Part shown: positions 29,924 through 39,512 of the stretch, in pieces
Layout of the letters: each line of letters opens with the position of its first letter
Numbering within the stretch: position 1 is the stretch's first letter
Source of the DNA: Subtercola lobariae
GTDB lineage: Bacteria; Actinomycetota; Actinomycetes; Actinomycetales; Microbacteriaceae
Direction of reading: 5' to 3'
Assembly: GCF_014640255.1 (NCBI RefSeq)
Contig: NZ_BMGP01000002.1
Location: 434,001 to 498,000, forward strand
Length of the DNA stretch: 64,000 nt
The notes under the pieces: model-generated
Seen by the model: the letters and a program-made list of their open reading frames with translations, nothing else
Told to the model about the DNA's origin: nothing
Database searches by the model: none
Translations under genes and position numbers: made by a program

Positions 29924-31867
29924 CTACGGCACGTACGTGAGCACCTCGACACCGTAGGGCGGCAGGGTGAACGTGGTGACCGCCGCGCCCGACTCGTCGC
30001 AGAGCGTTCCTGACGCTTGGGGTGCCACGTCGAGGGGCTCGTCGTGCTGGCTCACAAACCAGATGAAACGGCGCCCGTCGGCGTGGGTGAGCTCGGCGGC
30101 GAGAACACGAGGGTCATCGACACGAACATCCCGTCGCACGCCCGCCTCGATCGCCAGCGCCGCGTACAGGCGCCAGGTGGGCTCGGGGTTCGTGTAGGGC
30201 GTGATCGACGCGAAGTACTCGAACGGAAACGTGCCGAGCACGAGCGATCCGCCCGCCCCGACACGGTGCCGCAGCAGCGCCGGATGCCCGTGCTGATCGA
30301 CCGCGATCACCTCGGCGTCGACGGCCTCCACCGCCAAGAACGACCGGGAATTCGCCGTGCCGCCGACCGGAAACACCAGCTCGGTGCCCGCCGTGATATC
30401 GCCGAAATCGGCAACGAACGTGATGCGCAGCTCGTCGTCGAGAACCGGCTCGACGAGCCCATAACGCGAGGTCTTACGCACGCCGAACGTCTCGTCGAGG
30501 TCGGGCCACCAGATTCCGCGCTGGTTCATGTGCTCGCCGTAGAAGATCGAGGCGTACACGGTCGCTCCGCCCGCAGCCAGCTCGCGCAGCCGCTTCCACG
30601 AGGGAGCCGTGAGCTGCTTGGCCGACGGCAGGAGGTACAGCGCTTCGCCTCCAGGCAGGCCGTCGAGCTCTCGAGCCACTCCGACGGCGATGTCTGCTTC
30701 GCGCGCCGCAACGTAGGCCTGCCTGCTCACCGAGAAGACACTCGCGGCGTCTTCAGATTGGGTGAAGGGATACTGCGCTTCGAGATACGAAGGCACGATG
30801 AGCACCGCGTCAGCGTCGGGTCGTGACAGCTGCCGAGCATCCACCCGCGCCAGCAACTCGCCGAACTTCTTCACCTCGAGCGCCTGCGCCTTCGGCCGGC
30901 CGTTCTTGTCGATGAGGCCGAAGTGCAGTTCAAAGGGGTGGTGCGAGTACGGCGCCACGTCGAAGAGGTCGTCGTAGTCGGTGTTGTTCCAGGTCAGCCA
31001 GCCCGAGGCGCCCGCGAGCAGGCTGTTGTTCATGATCTGCCGGTAATAGTGCGCGGCGTTCTCTTCGCTGACGTAATCGCTGGTGAGACCGAACTCTTCC
31101 ATGATGACCGGCTTGCCACCGATGTCGAGCAGTTCGCAAATGAAAGCCGCACCCAGGTTCTGCCTGACGGGGTCGGTCTCCATGCGATAGACGTGCGGCC
31201 CGTGAAAGTCGACCAGCGGCGCCAGTTCGCGAATGCGAAACCCGTTGTCTGAGCCGGTCACCTCGACGCCCCACGATCCGTCGCCGATCGAGACGGGCTG
31301 CTTCGCTCCCCCGGCCCGCACGGCGTCGATCAGAATCTGCGCCCAGCTCGCCACCTCGAGGTGGTCGATCGAGCCGATGCCCCGCGACTTCCAATCGCCG
31401 TAGATGGGAATTTCGTTCGTCAAAAGCCACGCCGCGATTGCCGGATGCTCGGCGAACCTCGAAGCGAGCTCACGAACGTACCAGGCCTGCCGCGCCACGA
31501 ACCACACGTCGCCGAAGATACTGCGGCCGTCACGCCACACCGGATCCCAGTTCTCACCCGACATATGCCCCACGATGAACGTCGGGATGCTCGTCATGCC
31601 GAGCGCCTCGTGCTGATCGAGAAAGTCCCGAAACCGCTCGACGAGCACCTCGTCGAGCGCATCGGGTGTGGGCATGAAGTCGGGCCAGTAGAAGAAGCTC
31701 CGCGTCACCGTCATGCCGTGATCGCGCATGGTGCGCAGTTCTTCGCCCACCACGGCGGCGTCGTAGTCGCGCCACATGCGCGGCCCGCCCACCCGCGACC
31801 AGAAGTTGACCCCGAGCCAGACGATCGGCTCGCCGTTCTCATTGAGCCGTGCAGATTGGCGTTTCAT
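29924..31867 (-). CDS. GH5-type glycoside hydrolase (beta-mannanase/mannosidase-like), cytoplasmic
   Basis: 647 residues. An N-terminal (beta/alpha)8 barrel starts at WLGVNFWSRVGGPRMW; the acid/base Glu is in AWLLTNEIPIYG and the nucleophile Glu in PVIMEEFGLTSDY. The C-terminal half has a glutamine-amidotransferase-like segment and a beta-domain. No signal peptide, so it acts on imported oligosaccharides. The position beside a GH2 beta-mannosidase and a shared operator suggests mannan or glucomannan oligosaccharides as substrate, but this is inferred. ATG 31867 has AAAGGAAA upstream. A near-perfect TGAACCGGTTCG operator lies 41 nt upstream. Confidence 0.88.
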   Translation of the reverse strand: MKRQSARLNENGEPIVWLGVNFWSRVGGPRMWRDYDAAVVGEELRTMRDHGMTVTRSFFYWPDFMPTPDALDEVLVERFRDFLDQHEALGMTSIPTFIVGHMSGENWDPVWRDGRSIFGDVWFVARQAWYVRELASRFAEHPAIAAWLLTNEIPIYGDWKSRGIGSIDHLEVASWAQILIDAVRAGGAKQPVSIGDGSWGVEVTGSDNGFRIRELAPLVDFHGPHVYRMETDPVRQNLGAAFICELLDIGGKPVIMEEFGLTSDYVSEENAAHYYRQIMNNSLLAGASGWLTWNNTDYDDLFDVAPYSHHPFELHFGLIDKNGRPKAQALEVKKFGELLARVDARQLSRPDADAVLIVPSYLEAQYPFTQSEDAASVFSVSRQAYVAAREADIAVGVARELDGLPGGEALYLLPSAKQLTAPSWKRLRELAAGGATVYASIFYGEHMNQRGIWWPDLDETFGVRKTSRYGLVEPVLDDELRITFVADFGDITAGTELVFPVGGTANSRSFLAVEAVDAEVIAVDQHGHPALLRHRVGAGGSLVLGTFPFEYFASITPYTNPEPTWRLYAALAIEAGVRRDVRVDDPRVLAAELTHADGRRFIWFVSQHDEPLDVAPQASGTLCDESGAAVTTFTLPPYGVEVLTYVP

Positions 31868-31907
31868 GTTCGTGGTTTCCTTTCGATGACCACCGGCCGC
31901 TCGTGGC

Positions 31908-31919
31908 TGAACCGGTTCG
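31908..31919. promoter_or_regulatory. LacI-type operator of the GH5 gene
   Basis: TGAACCGGTTCG, an 11 of 12 bp match to a perfect CG-centred palindrome TGAACCGGTTCA, in the leader of the GH5-type gene. The same TGAACCG half lies at the first gene of the operon (40853). Confidence 0.65.
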
Positions 31920-31977
31920 GTACGGGTATGTGCATGTGGATGATCGGGCGGCTCCTTCGCCGGCAACCTCCCGCTTC

Positions 31978-32039
31978 GTGAGCCCGCTACCCCCAAGTGA
32001 GCCTGGTAGACCGGACTCAATTCGACCCAACGGTCTCAC
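31978..32039. repeat. 62-bp dispersed palindromic repeat, copy 2
   Basis: Outer arms GTGAGCCCG/CGGTCTCAC and inner GAG.C.GGTAGACCGG.CTC. Same length and order of arms as copies at 10910 and 32128. Confidence 0.8.
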
Positions 32040-32127
32040 TTGGCGTAGTACGTAGAGCGGTGGAGCGGATCGTGCGATGGAGCGGAGACGGGCGGGGCTG
32101 CAAATCGGGCGGAGCGAGCCGAGGGTC

Positions 32128-32189
32128 GTGAGCCCGTTACGCCCAATTGAGCCCGGTAGACCGGCCTCAATTCGACCTAGCGGTCTCAC
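32128..32189. repeat. 62-bp dispersed palindromic repeat, copy 3
   Basis: Outer arms GTGAGCCCGTTA/TAGCGGTCTCAC and inner arms TTGAGCCCGGT/ACCGGCCTCAA separated by AG. It is in the same orientation as copy 2, 150 bp away. The 416-bp spacer 31868-32283 holds two copies of this repeat, the GH5 operator and a G-rich tract; no gene. Confidence 0.82.
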
Positions 32190-32190
32190 T

Positions 32191-32228
32191 GGGATGGGGA
32201 GGGGGGCGAGGGGGGCGAGGGGGGCGGG
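32191..32228 (+). other. G-rich tract with G-quadruplex potential
   Basis: Plus strand reads GGGG-A-GGGGGG then two units CGAGGGGGG and a CGGG, giving at least four G-runs of four or more with 1-3 nt loops. It lies just downstream of the lacI-family stop codon. Confidence 0.6.
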
Positions 32229-32283
32229 CGCCGCAGCGCGGGGTGGGCGGCGGCGCGGCGGGCGCCGGGCGCCGGCGGCGCCG

Positions 32284-33300
32284 CTAGTGCGGGGGCGGCG
32301 CCGTGCTGCCGCGCGGGAAGAGCGCCGGGAGGGGGCCCTCGCGGCTGCCGCCCTCGCCGCCGTCGATGATGGCGAGCAGCATCTGCGCGGCGGCAGCGCC
32401 CAGGGCCGGCACGTCTCGCCGCATCGCCGAGAGCGGGGGGTGGGTGATCTCGCAGAGCGGCGAGTCATCCCAGGCGAGCAACGACAGCTCGCCCGGCACG
32501 CTCACCCCGAGTTCGGCGGCCACACCGAGCCCGGCCACCGCCATCACGTCGTTGTCGTACACGATCGCAGTTGGCGGTTCGCTCTGCGTCAGCAGCGCCC
32601 GCGTGGCGCGCGCGCCCGCCTCACCGCTGAAGTCGGTGTCGATGATCTGGTGTTTCGTCAGCCCCGACTCCGCGGCCACTCCGAGAAAGGCGTGATCGCG
32701 AGTGACGGTGTGCGAAAGCGCCGGAATGCCGCCGACCCGCGCCACCCGCTTGTGCCCGAGCCGAACGAGGTACCGCACCGCGTCACGCATCGCACGCCCG
32801 TCGTCGGTCGACACGAACGGAAGGCCGCCAGCGGCATCACCACTCGACACGCACACCGCAGGAATCTCGAGCTCACGAACGGCAGCCACCCGCGGGTCGT
32901 TCAGCTCGAGATCGACGAGCAGTACTCCGTCGACGCGGCGCTGCGCCCACCACTTCTCATACGTGGCGATCTCGGCGCCCGGGCGGTCGACGACGTGCAG
33001 CATCAGGGCGATACCTTCAGCCGCGATGACCTCTTCGACCCCGGAGATGAACTCCATATAGAAGGGTTCAAGCCCGAGCATCCGTGCCGGCCTCGCCAGC
33101 ACCAGCCCCACCGTGTCGGCCCGCGAGCGCGACAACGAACGGGCCGCTTGCGACGGGGTCCAGCCCAGCTCGCGCGCGATCTGGTGCACCCGCTCGCGAG
33201 TGTCGCTCGAGACCCCTGGCTTGTCGTTCAGGGCGTATGAGACGGCCCCTTTCGACAGCCCCGCCCGCTCCGCGATGTCGGTAATCGTCACGCGTGTCAT
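32284..33300 (-). CDS. LacI-family transcriptional regulator of the glycan locus
   Basis: 338 residues. The HTH VTITDIAERAGLSKGAVSYALNDKPGVS and the hinge WTPSQAARSLSRSRADTVGLV are clear, followed by the sugar-binding core (PFYMEFISGVEEVIAAEG, DDGRAMRDAVRYL, YDNDVMAVAGLGVA). It probably represses the solute-binding/permease/GH28/GH2 operon and the GH5 gene through TGAACCG.TT sites and releases in response to an oligosaccharide. The start is only 4 bp from the stop of the GH2 gene, so it belongs to the operon and controls its own level. The C-terminus ends in a Pro/His-rich tail. Confidence 0.93.
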   Translation of the reverse strand: MTRVTITDIAERAGLSKGAVSYALNDKPGVSSDTRERVHQIARELGWTPSQAARSLSRSRADTVGLVLARPARMLGLEPFYMEFISGVEEVIAAEGIALMLHVVDRPGAEIATYEKWWAQRRVDGVLLVDLELNDPRVAAVRELEIPAVCVSSGDAAGGLPFVSTDDGRAMRDAVRYLVRLGHKRVARVGGIPALSHTVTRDHAFLGVAAESGLTKHQIIDTDFSGEAGARATRALLTQSEPPTAIVYDNDVMAVAGLGVAAELGVSVPGELSLLAWDDSPLCEITHPPLSAMRRDVPALGAAAAQMLLAIIDGGEGGSREGPLPALFPRGSTAPPPH

Positions 33301-33304
33301 GAGT

Positions 33305-36013
33305 TCACCTACCCCTGATTAACTCGGCACTTGAACTATCGCACACGAGTACTTCGTTGACGCTTCGCAGCACCGGAGCCTCTGCGAGCGCCGCCGCATC
33401 GAGCGCGACCGGGCTGAACACTGTGAGCTTCACGGCGAACCCTGGCACCACATCGACGTCGGCGTCATCGACCCACGCCTCGTCGTTCAACCGGTCGGCG
33501 AACACGATGACTCCGCGCACGAGCGAGGGTGCGGTCAGCCGGATGCTCTGCCGTCCCTCGGCCCAACCACCCACTTCGACGCTGAGCTGCGGCGGGTCGA
33601 GGCGCAGCGCCTTGTCTTCGGCGAAGTAGTGAGTGACGAGCCGGGCATCCGGAGCCTCAACGACCAGCACCTCGGCCTCGGCCTCGGTCGGCGTAGAAAC
33701 TGCCTGCCCGAGCGCTAGCGTCTGGGCGCTGAGCGCCGGCACCAGCACCAATACGGCCTCGCGGGCCAGAACGTCGCCGTCGAACGTGCGCCGGGTCACC
33801 GTGACCTCAACAGACCAGTCGAGAATACTGTCGTTGACGGCCACCAGAGTGAGCCCGTCAATGCCCGGCTGCACGGTCAACAGCCGTTCGGCGTTGGCGC
33901 GTTTCAGCCCGTGCCAGAGCGGCTTCTTACGCCCATACCCGTCGATCGCGGCCCACGAGGTGACGGGCCAGCAGTCGTTGAGCTGCCAAACGATGGCACC
34001 CATGCAGTGCGGGCGCTCGGAACGGTAACGCTCGATGCCGAACACGATGGCACGCGACTGGTTCAGCTGGGTGAGGTAGTGCCAATCGTCGAACGTGACC
34101 GGCTCGGGCAAGTGCGGCGCCATACCCCGTTCGAGCTTGCCGTTGCCGTCGTCGGCCTTCTGATGCAGCAGCATGCCGGGCGAGGTTTCGGTGAGCGGCT
34201 CATCGTGAATCGACTGCGTGAGCGTCGACCAGGTCGGCGGCCCCTGAAAGCCGAACTCCGACACGAAGCGCGGCTCGTACGAAGCGTAGGTCGTGTAGTC
34301 GACCTTGTTCCAGACATCCCAGATGTGCACGTTGCCACGGGTGGGGTCGTTCGCGTGCACACTCATCGAGCCCGAGTACGGGCTGCCCGGCCAGTACGGA
34401 ACGGTCGGCGCGAGTTCGTTCACGATGGCCGGCAAGATGGTCTCGTAGTACCCGAGCCCCCAGGTGCGATCGCCTATGGGCTCTTGCCAGCCCCAGTCGA
34501 ACCAGCCCCAGATGTTCTCGTTGCAGCCGTTCAACAGCACGAGACTGGCGTGCGACGAGAGCCGCAGCACGTTGTCGTGCGCCTCGGCCTCGACCTCCGA
34601 CCGAATCGGCTGCTCTTCGGGGTACGCGGCACAGGCGAACAAGAAGTCTTGCCACACCATGATGCCGAGCTCGTCGCAGGCCTCGTAGAACTCGTCGCGT
34701 TCGTAGATTCCGCCGCCCCACACCCGCAAGAGGTTGAGGTTCGCGTCGACCGCCTGCTCGATGCGGCCACGGTAGCGCTCGGCCGTGCTGCGCGACGGAA
34801 AGCAGTCGTCGGGAATCCAGTTCGCCCCCCGCACGAACACCGGCACGTGGTTGACGACGACGGCGAACCGGGCCCCCGCCTCGTCTTCGCTGGTGTCGAG
34901 TTCGACGGTTCGAAACCCCACCCGCTTCGACCACTGGTCGAGTTGGATGCTCGGGGCACCGCCCACGCCCACGCCGACGCCCTCAGGCGAGCCAGCCGCA
35001 GCGCCGCCGCCCACGCTCTCGCCCGCCGCCGCGACCGCCGCCGCCGCGAGCAGGCGAACCTCGAGCTGATACAGAGGTTGCTCGCCCATTCCGATGGGCC
35101 ACCACAGGTTCACGTCGGGCACTGCGAGGGTGGCCGAGACGAGTCCGCCCTCGGCAGCGATCTTCGCCGGCACCAACACACGGGTGGCCTGCCCGTCGAT
35201 GGCCACCTCGAGCGCGAGTTGCGCCGGGTGCGACGCGGCAACGTGCTTGCCACTCGACGCGGAGTCAGGCGCGCCAGGGCCGAATGCGGCGGAAGCGGGG
35301 AGCAGAGCATCCACTCGCACCAGACCGTTCGCGCCGTCGACCGTGATGGTGGGGCGCACCTCAGCGAGCCGGGAGGTCGACCAGGTTTCGAGCCGCGCCT
35401 CTTTCCAGATGCCGGCGGTCACGAGCTGGGGGCCCCAATCCCAGCCGAAGTTCGCCGCCATCTTGCGGATGAAGTTGAACGGCGTCGGGTACGCGTTCGG
35501 CAGGTCTCCGAGCTCGGCCTGAATTCGTTGGGCGTATGCCCACGCCGAATCGAACCGCACCTCGAGCGCATTCGCACCGTCGACCAGCAGCTCCGTGACG
35601 TCGAAGTGGTACGTACGGTGCTGGTTGAAGGTCTGCCCGAGCACCGTGCCGTTGAACGTGACCGTGGCCACGGTGTCGAGCCCGTCGAACACGAGCTCGG
35701 TGTGCTCGGCACCATCGGCCGCTGCGGATGCCCGCGCGATCGCCGCGCGCTCGACACTCGTTCGGTACACCCACGCCGTGTGCCCGATCCACTCGTCTTT
35801 CCGTTCGTTGAGGTCGATGTACGGGTCGTCGATGAGGCCTGCCGTGAGTAGATCGGTGTGCACCGTTCCGGGCACGGTCGCCGCAATCTCGGCGGGAAGC
35901 GGGGGCACCGCATACGCCGCGTCTACCTCGGCCGGGTCGGCGGGATGATCAGCGGGGTCGGGCGAAACAGCGCTGAGCGTCCATCCATCGGTCAGAACGT
36001 AGTGGTGGGTCAT
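33305..36013 (-). CDS. Glycoside hydrolase family 2, beta-mannosidase
   Basis: 902 residues. Jelly-roll N-terminal domain (TVPGTVHTDLL, DERKDEWIGHTAWVYR-like segment), GWDWGPQLVTAGIW, then the TIM barrel with RVWGGGIYERDEFYE, the acid/base NGCNENIWGW and the nucleophile VSEFGFQG; these features are those of beta-mannosidases (EC 3.2.1.25) rather than beta-galactosidases. It should release mannose from the non-reducing end of imported mannooligosaccharides. A Gly/Ala/Val-rich insertion (about residues 355-385) is unusual. Cytoplasmic, no signal peptide. TGAACCGCTT lies directly upstream of the ATG. Confidence 0.94.
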   Translation of the reverse strand: MTHHYVLTDGWTLSAVSPDPADHPADPAEVDAAYAVPPLPAEIAATVPGTVHTDLLTAGLIDDPYIDLNERKDEWIGHTAWVYRTSVERAAIARASAAADGAEHTELVFDGLDTVATVTFNGTVLGQTFNQHRTYHFDVTELLVDGANALEVRFDSAWAYAQRIQAELGDLPNAYPTPFNFIRKMAANFGWDWGPQLVTAGIWKEARLETWSTSRLAEVRPTITVDGANGLVRVDALLPASAAFGPGAPDSASSGKHVAASHPAQLALEVAIDGQATRVLVPAKIAAEGGLVSATLAVPDVNLWWPIGMGEQPLYQLEVRLLAAAAVAAAGESVGGGAAAGSPEGVGVGVGGAPSIQLDQWSKRVGFRTVELDTSEDEAGARFAVVVNHVPVFVRGANWIPDDCFPSRSTAERYRGRIEQAVDANLNLLRVWGGGIYERDEFYEACDELGIMVWQDFLFACAAYPEEQPIRSEVEAEAHDNVLRLSSHASLVLLNGCNENIWGWFDWGWQEPIGDRTWGLGYYETILPAIVNELAPTVPYWPGSPYSGSMSVHANDPTRGNVHIWDVWNKVDYTTYASYEPRFVSEFGFQGPPTWSTLTQSIHDEPLTETSPGMLLHQKADDGNGKLERGMAPHLPEPVTFDDWHYLTQLNQSRAIVFGIERYRSERPHCMGAIVWQLNDCWPVTSWAAIDGYGRKKPLWHGLKRANAERLLTVQPGIDGLTLVAVNDSILDWSVEVTVTRRTFDGDVLAREAVLVLVPALSAQTLALGQAVSTPTEAEAEVLVVEAPDARLVTHYFAEDKALRLDPPQLSVEVGGWAEGRQSIRLTAPSLVRGVIVFADRLNDEAWVDDADVDVVPGFAVKLTVFSPVALDAAALAEAPVLRSVNEVLVCDSSSAELIRGR

Positions 36014-36092
36014 GTGTGAACCGCTTTCTGCGAGAAGCTGTCGAAGCAGGGGCGAATGTGGGGCGAGGGAGAGTGAGTGGTGAGACCGAAAC

Positions 36093-37445
36093 TCAGTGCG
36101 AAACGATGGCGGCGAGCCGGTCAGGAAAGGCCGATTGCCCCCGAAAACCCTCGATGACGACGTTCTCGGTGTTGATGGTCTCGATAGCGTGCGCGTAGTA
36201 GCTCTGCTTCTCGTCACCCCACACGGCCTCGCAATTGCGAACGGTGATGTCGCTCGCGGTGTCGATGTGAAACGCCGAGGTGGGGTAGTCGTAGATCTTC
36301 TCCTCACCGCTGAACGGCCGACGGTCGTACTTGCCGCCCTCGAATTCGCTCCAGTGATCGATCTCGACGCGCACGTTCTCGAGCAGCAGCCCTTCGATGA
36401 GACCGGGCTCGTTCGCGGCGATGTGCACGCCGTTCTCGCCGCGCGCCAGAATGTTCACGAACCGCACGTTGCGAACGCGGCCGATCGCTTCTTGCCACGG
36501 AAAGGCCGAGACGTAGATGACTTCGCCCTTGCCCCACCAGCTGTCGTCGTAGATGCGCGTCTCGACCACGATGTTCGAGAACAGAATGTTCTCGTAGAGG
36601 CTGTCTTGACCGAGGTTCACGCTCAGCCCGCGGTGGCTGTTCTTGATGACGCAGTTGTCGAACACCACGTTGCGAATCGGCGACGTTGCGTCGACCCCGA
36701 TCACCAGCGCGCTCGACTTCGTTTCGAGAATGCAGTTCGTGACCGTGATGTTCTCGCACGGCCCGAGGTCAGGAAACTCCTCGCAGGTCTTCAGCGAGAT
36801 GGCGTCGTCGGGGCAGCGGATGTCGCAGTCGCTGATGCGCACGTCGCGGCAGCGGTCGAGGTCGATGCCGTCGGCGTTCGGCAGCTTCATGTCGCCGCGA
36901 ATGCGAATCGAGTGAATCAGCACGCTCTCGCAGCCGGTCAAACGCACCGTCCAGAGGGCGCCGTCGCGGTACAGCGTGTCTTTGAGCGTCACGTCGCTGC
37001 AGCCGATGAAGAACAACGTGAACGGCCGGTTGACCGGCATCAGGTAGATGGGCCCGAGGTCTTCGAGCACGTAGAAGCGCCCACCGCCGTCGATGGTGCC
37101 GGCGCCCGTCACGGCGATGTTCGTCGCGTCGTACGCGGCGATGAACAACCCGCTCTGCAGCGTTTCTTCGTTCACGACGCCCGACGACAGCGCGCTCACG
37201 GTGTGGCGCTCGGTGATGTCGGCCCAGTGCCCGCTGGCCTGCAGCGTGGCCCCGCGCTCGATGTGCAGCTCGACGTTCGATTTGAGCACAATCGAGCCCG
37301 ACAAGAATGTCGCGCCTGCGGGCACGAGAACGGTGCCTCCGCCGTTCGCATTCGCAGCATCGATGGCGGTCTGAATGGCGAGCGCATCATTCGTATTTCC
37401 GTCGCCGACGGCGCCGAAGTCACGAATGTTGAAAGTGGTGGTCAC
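36093..37445 (-). CDS. Glycoside hydrolase family 28 (polygalacturonase-like)
   Basis: 450 residues of right-handed parallel beta-helix. FNIRDFGAVGDGNTNDALAIQTAIDAA is the classical beginning; the catalytic Asp residues are in NADGIDLD and CPDDAISLK, and SHRGLSVNLG replaces the usual His-Gly block. GH28 enzymes hydrolyse galacturonan or related polymers. There is no signal peptide, so it acts on imported oligosaccharides, perhaps as an exo-enzyme. The setting in a mannosidase operon suggests that the transported glycan is mixed or that the specificity differs from pectin. GTG start with GGAGA upstream. Confidence 0.9.
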   Translation of the reverse strand: MTTTFNIRDFGAVGDGNTNDALAIQTAIDAANANGGGTVLVPAGATFLSGSIVLKSNVELHIERGATLQASGHWADITERHTVSALSSGVVNEETLQSGLFIAAYDATNIAVTGAGTIDGGGRFYVLEDLGPIYLMPVNRPFTLFFIGCSDVTLKDTLYRDGALWTVRLTGCESVLIHSIRIRGDMKLPNADGIDLDRCRDVRISDCDIRCPDDAISLKTCEEFPDLGPCENITVTNCILETKSSALVIGVDATSPIRNVVFDNCVIKNSHRGLSVNLGQDSLYENILFSNIVVETRIYDDSWWGKGEVIYVSAFPWQEAIGRVRNVRFVNILARGENGVHIAANEPGLIEGLLLENVRVEIDHWSEFEGGKYDRRPFSGEEKIYDYPTSAFHIDTASDITVRNCEAVWGDEKQSYYAHAIETINTENVVIEGFRGQSAFPDRLAAIVSH

Positions 37446-37523
37446 GAGGTCTCCAGTAGTTTGTGGGCTTGCGGTAGGTGAGATCGAGTGGATGAACGGG
37501 CGTAGGTCAGAGGGCGGCAGCTA

Positions 37524-38414
37524 CTAGCTCTTGACGGCCCCCTGCAGCAGTGCGTCTTCGAGCCGGCGGTTCAGGATGATGTACACGATGTAGACGGGAA
37601 CCATGGTGATGAGCGCCCCGGCGAGCAGCACTCCGTATTGGGTATAGGTCTGCGACACGAGCCCGGGCAGAGCTACCTGAACCGTTCGAACATCCGGATC
37701 GGGGCCAGCCAAGATCAAGGCGTACAGGTACTCGTTCCAGAACGTGAGAAAGTTCAGAATCGCGATGGTGGCGATGCCCGGAATCGTGATGGGAATGTAG
37801 ATGCTGATCAGCACGCGAAGGCGGTTGGCGCCGTCCATCATGGCACTTTCTTCGAGCTCGGCCGGCACAGATCGCATGAACTGCGTCAGCAGAATGACCG
37901 AGAGCGGCAGCACGGTCGCCGGCAAGAACAGGTAGAGAAACTCGCGGGTGTGAAACAGCTGCAGTGCGATCGAGAGGATGACCGTGGGCACCAGCGCGGC
38001 GAACCCCGGTATCAGCAGCCCGGCCGCAAAGAACTTCTCGACGATGCCGCCGATTCGGCCGCCGGCCCGAGCGATGGCGTAGGCCGCCGGAATCGCCAGC
38101 ACGAGGGTGATGATCTCGGCGATCACGGTCACGAGCGCCGAGTTGATGAGGCCGGGGCCCATCGACGCCCTCGTCCACGCGTTGGTGAAGTTGTCGAACG
38201 ACAGACTGGTGGGGAAGGCGAACGGTGAGTTGAAGATGTCGGCGTTGTCTTTGAACGCCGAGATGATCATGAAATAGAGCGGAATGAGCAACAGAAGGGC
38301 GTAGAACCAGACCAGCACGTGAGCGAGCGGGTTGAAACGGTTCGACCGGGAGTTGCGTGAGCGTGAGGTGCGAACTCGGGTGGTGCGCACGGCTGGATTG
38401 CGTACAGATGTCAT
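37524..38414 (-). CDS. Carbohydrate ABC transporter permease (MalG type)
   Basis: 296 residues, six predicted membrane helices. The cytoplasmic EAA loop is ELEESAMMDGANRLRVLISIYIPI. An Arg/Ser-rich cytoplasmic N-terminus precedes helix 1 (VLVWFYALLLLIPLYFMIISAF). It pairs with the MalF-type permease 12 bp upstream and the lipoprotein to import oligosaccharides. No ATPase gene is present in the locus. Confidence 0.94.
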   Translation of the reverse strand: MTSVRNPAVRTTRVRTSRSRNSRSNRFNPLAHVLVWFYALLLLIPLYFMIISAFKDNADIFNSPFAFPTSLSFDNFTNAWTRASMGPGLINSALVTVIAEIITLVLAIPAAYAIARAGGRIGGIVEKFFAAGLLIPGFAALVPTVILSIALQLFHTREFLYLFLPATVLPLSVILLTQFMRSVPAELEESAMMDGANRLRVLISIYIPITIPGIATIAILNFLTFWNEYLYALILAGPDPDVRTVQVALPGLVSQTYTQYGVLLAGALITMVPVYIVYIILNRRLEDALLQGAVKS

Positions 38415-38426
38415 GGCCGGCCCCTT

Positions 38427-39377
38427 CTAGTACTTGGCCCGAAAGACGCGGCGAATGGCGATCATGCCCACGATGCCCACGGCGAAGAGAATGACGCCCA
38501 CCGCCTGGCTGTAGCCGATCTGCGATTGGGTGAAGGCTTTGTCGTAAACGAGAAACGACAGCGTGGTCGACGAGCTGCCCGGGCCACCGTTGGTCAGCAG
38601 CAGAATCGAGCCGGCCGAGCCGAACAGTACCCAGATGAACTGCAGCATGAGCAACACACCGAAGTAGTCACGGCAGATGGGGTACGCGATGCCCCACATG
38701 CGCCGCCAGTGGCCGGCGCCGTCGAGCTCAGAGGCCTCGAACACTTCAGCCGGAATCGATGACAGCCGGGCGCTGAACAGAATGGCGGTGAAGCCGATGC
38801 CGCTCCAGAGGTCGACCGCCATCACGGTGCCGAGCGCGGTGCTCTGTGAGGCGAGCCACGGTGTCGAGAGCGCGCCGAGACCGACGTTGTCGAGAAAGCC
38901 GTTGAGCAGGCCGGTCGGCGCGAAGATCGAGAGAAAGATGATCGACTTCGCGGCGAGCGAGATCAGCGCGGGGGTGAAGAGAATCACGCGCAGCACGCGA
39001 TGACCGCGCGGCTTGAGGCTGACGTAGTAGCCCAGCATGAAGGCCAGCGGCAGCATGATCGGCAGCACGATGGCTATTTGAACGATGGAGTTGCGCGTCG
39101 CTTGCCAGAACACGGGGTCGTGAAAAACGGTGCCGAAGTTCTTGAACCCCACGAAGGTGCTTGGTGCGATCAGACTCGACCACGAGAGCAGAGCGATGTA
39201 GAACATCGCGAACAGCGGCCCGATGGTGAAGATGATGTACCAGACAATGGCGGGCATGCTCAGTCCGAGCAGACCGGGCTTGATCTTGTTCTCTTGCGAC
39301 TTGCGCATGATCTGACCGGCGGGGTCTTCAGGCGGGGTGACGGCCGGGGGTAGGGCGGCCGGTGCGATGGTGGTCAT
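38427..39377 (-). CDS. Carbohydrate ABC transporter permease (MalF type)
   Basis: 316 residues, six membrane helices. EAA loop EVFEASELDGAGHWRRMWGIAYPIC. ATG 39377 gives the normal short cytoplasmic N-terminus; GGAG lies upstream. It is the partner of the MalG-type permease in the glycan importer. Confidence 0.94.
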   Translation of the reverse strand: MTTIAPAALPPAVTPPEDPAGQIMRKSQENKIKPGLLGLSMPAIVWYIIFTIGPLFAMFYIALLSWSSLIAPSTFVGFKNFGTVFHDPVFWQATRNSIVQIAIVLPIMLPLAFMLGYYVSLKPRGHRVLRVILFTPALISLAAKSIIFLSIFAPTGLLNGFLDNVGLGALSTPWLASQSTALGTVMAVDLWSGIGFTAILFSARLSSIPAEVFEASELDGAGHWRRMWGIAYPICRDYFGVLLMLQFIWVLFGSAGSILLLTNGGPGSSSTTLSFLVYDKAFTQSQIGYSQAVGVILFAVGIVGMIAIRRVFRAKY

Positions 39378-39512
39378 GACGGTGACTTCTCTCCGGTGAG
39401 GGGCAACGTGTGGTGGCCGAAACGTTCTCCGGCCGAACGGATGGCCGAGCATCCGTGAAGATGCGGCGGGAGCTGGGCGTAACGTCTCGGCTCCCGCCGC
39501 ACGAGCGGGGTG

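Noticed and set aside
31978-32189. Attachment sites or terminal repeats of an inserted element around the GH5 gene
   Set aside because: The two copies are only 150 bp apart on one side of the gene, a third copy is 21 kb away, and no integrase or transposase is visible.
33911-35851. 646-codon plus-strand open frame opposite the GH2 gene
   Set aside because: The opposite strand has an unambiguous beta-mannosidase with all catalytic blocks; this frame has only shadow-like Arg/Val/Glu-rich composition.
36096-37481. 461-codon plus-strand open frame opposite the GH28 gene
   Set aside because: Antisense shadow of a clear GH28 protein; no motif, no promoter.
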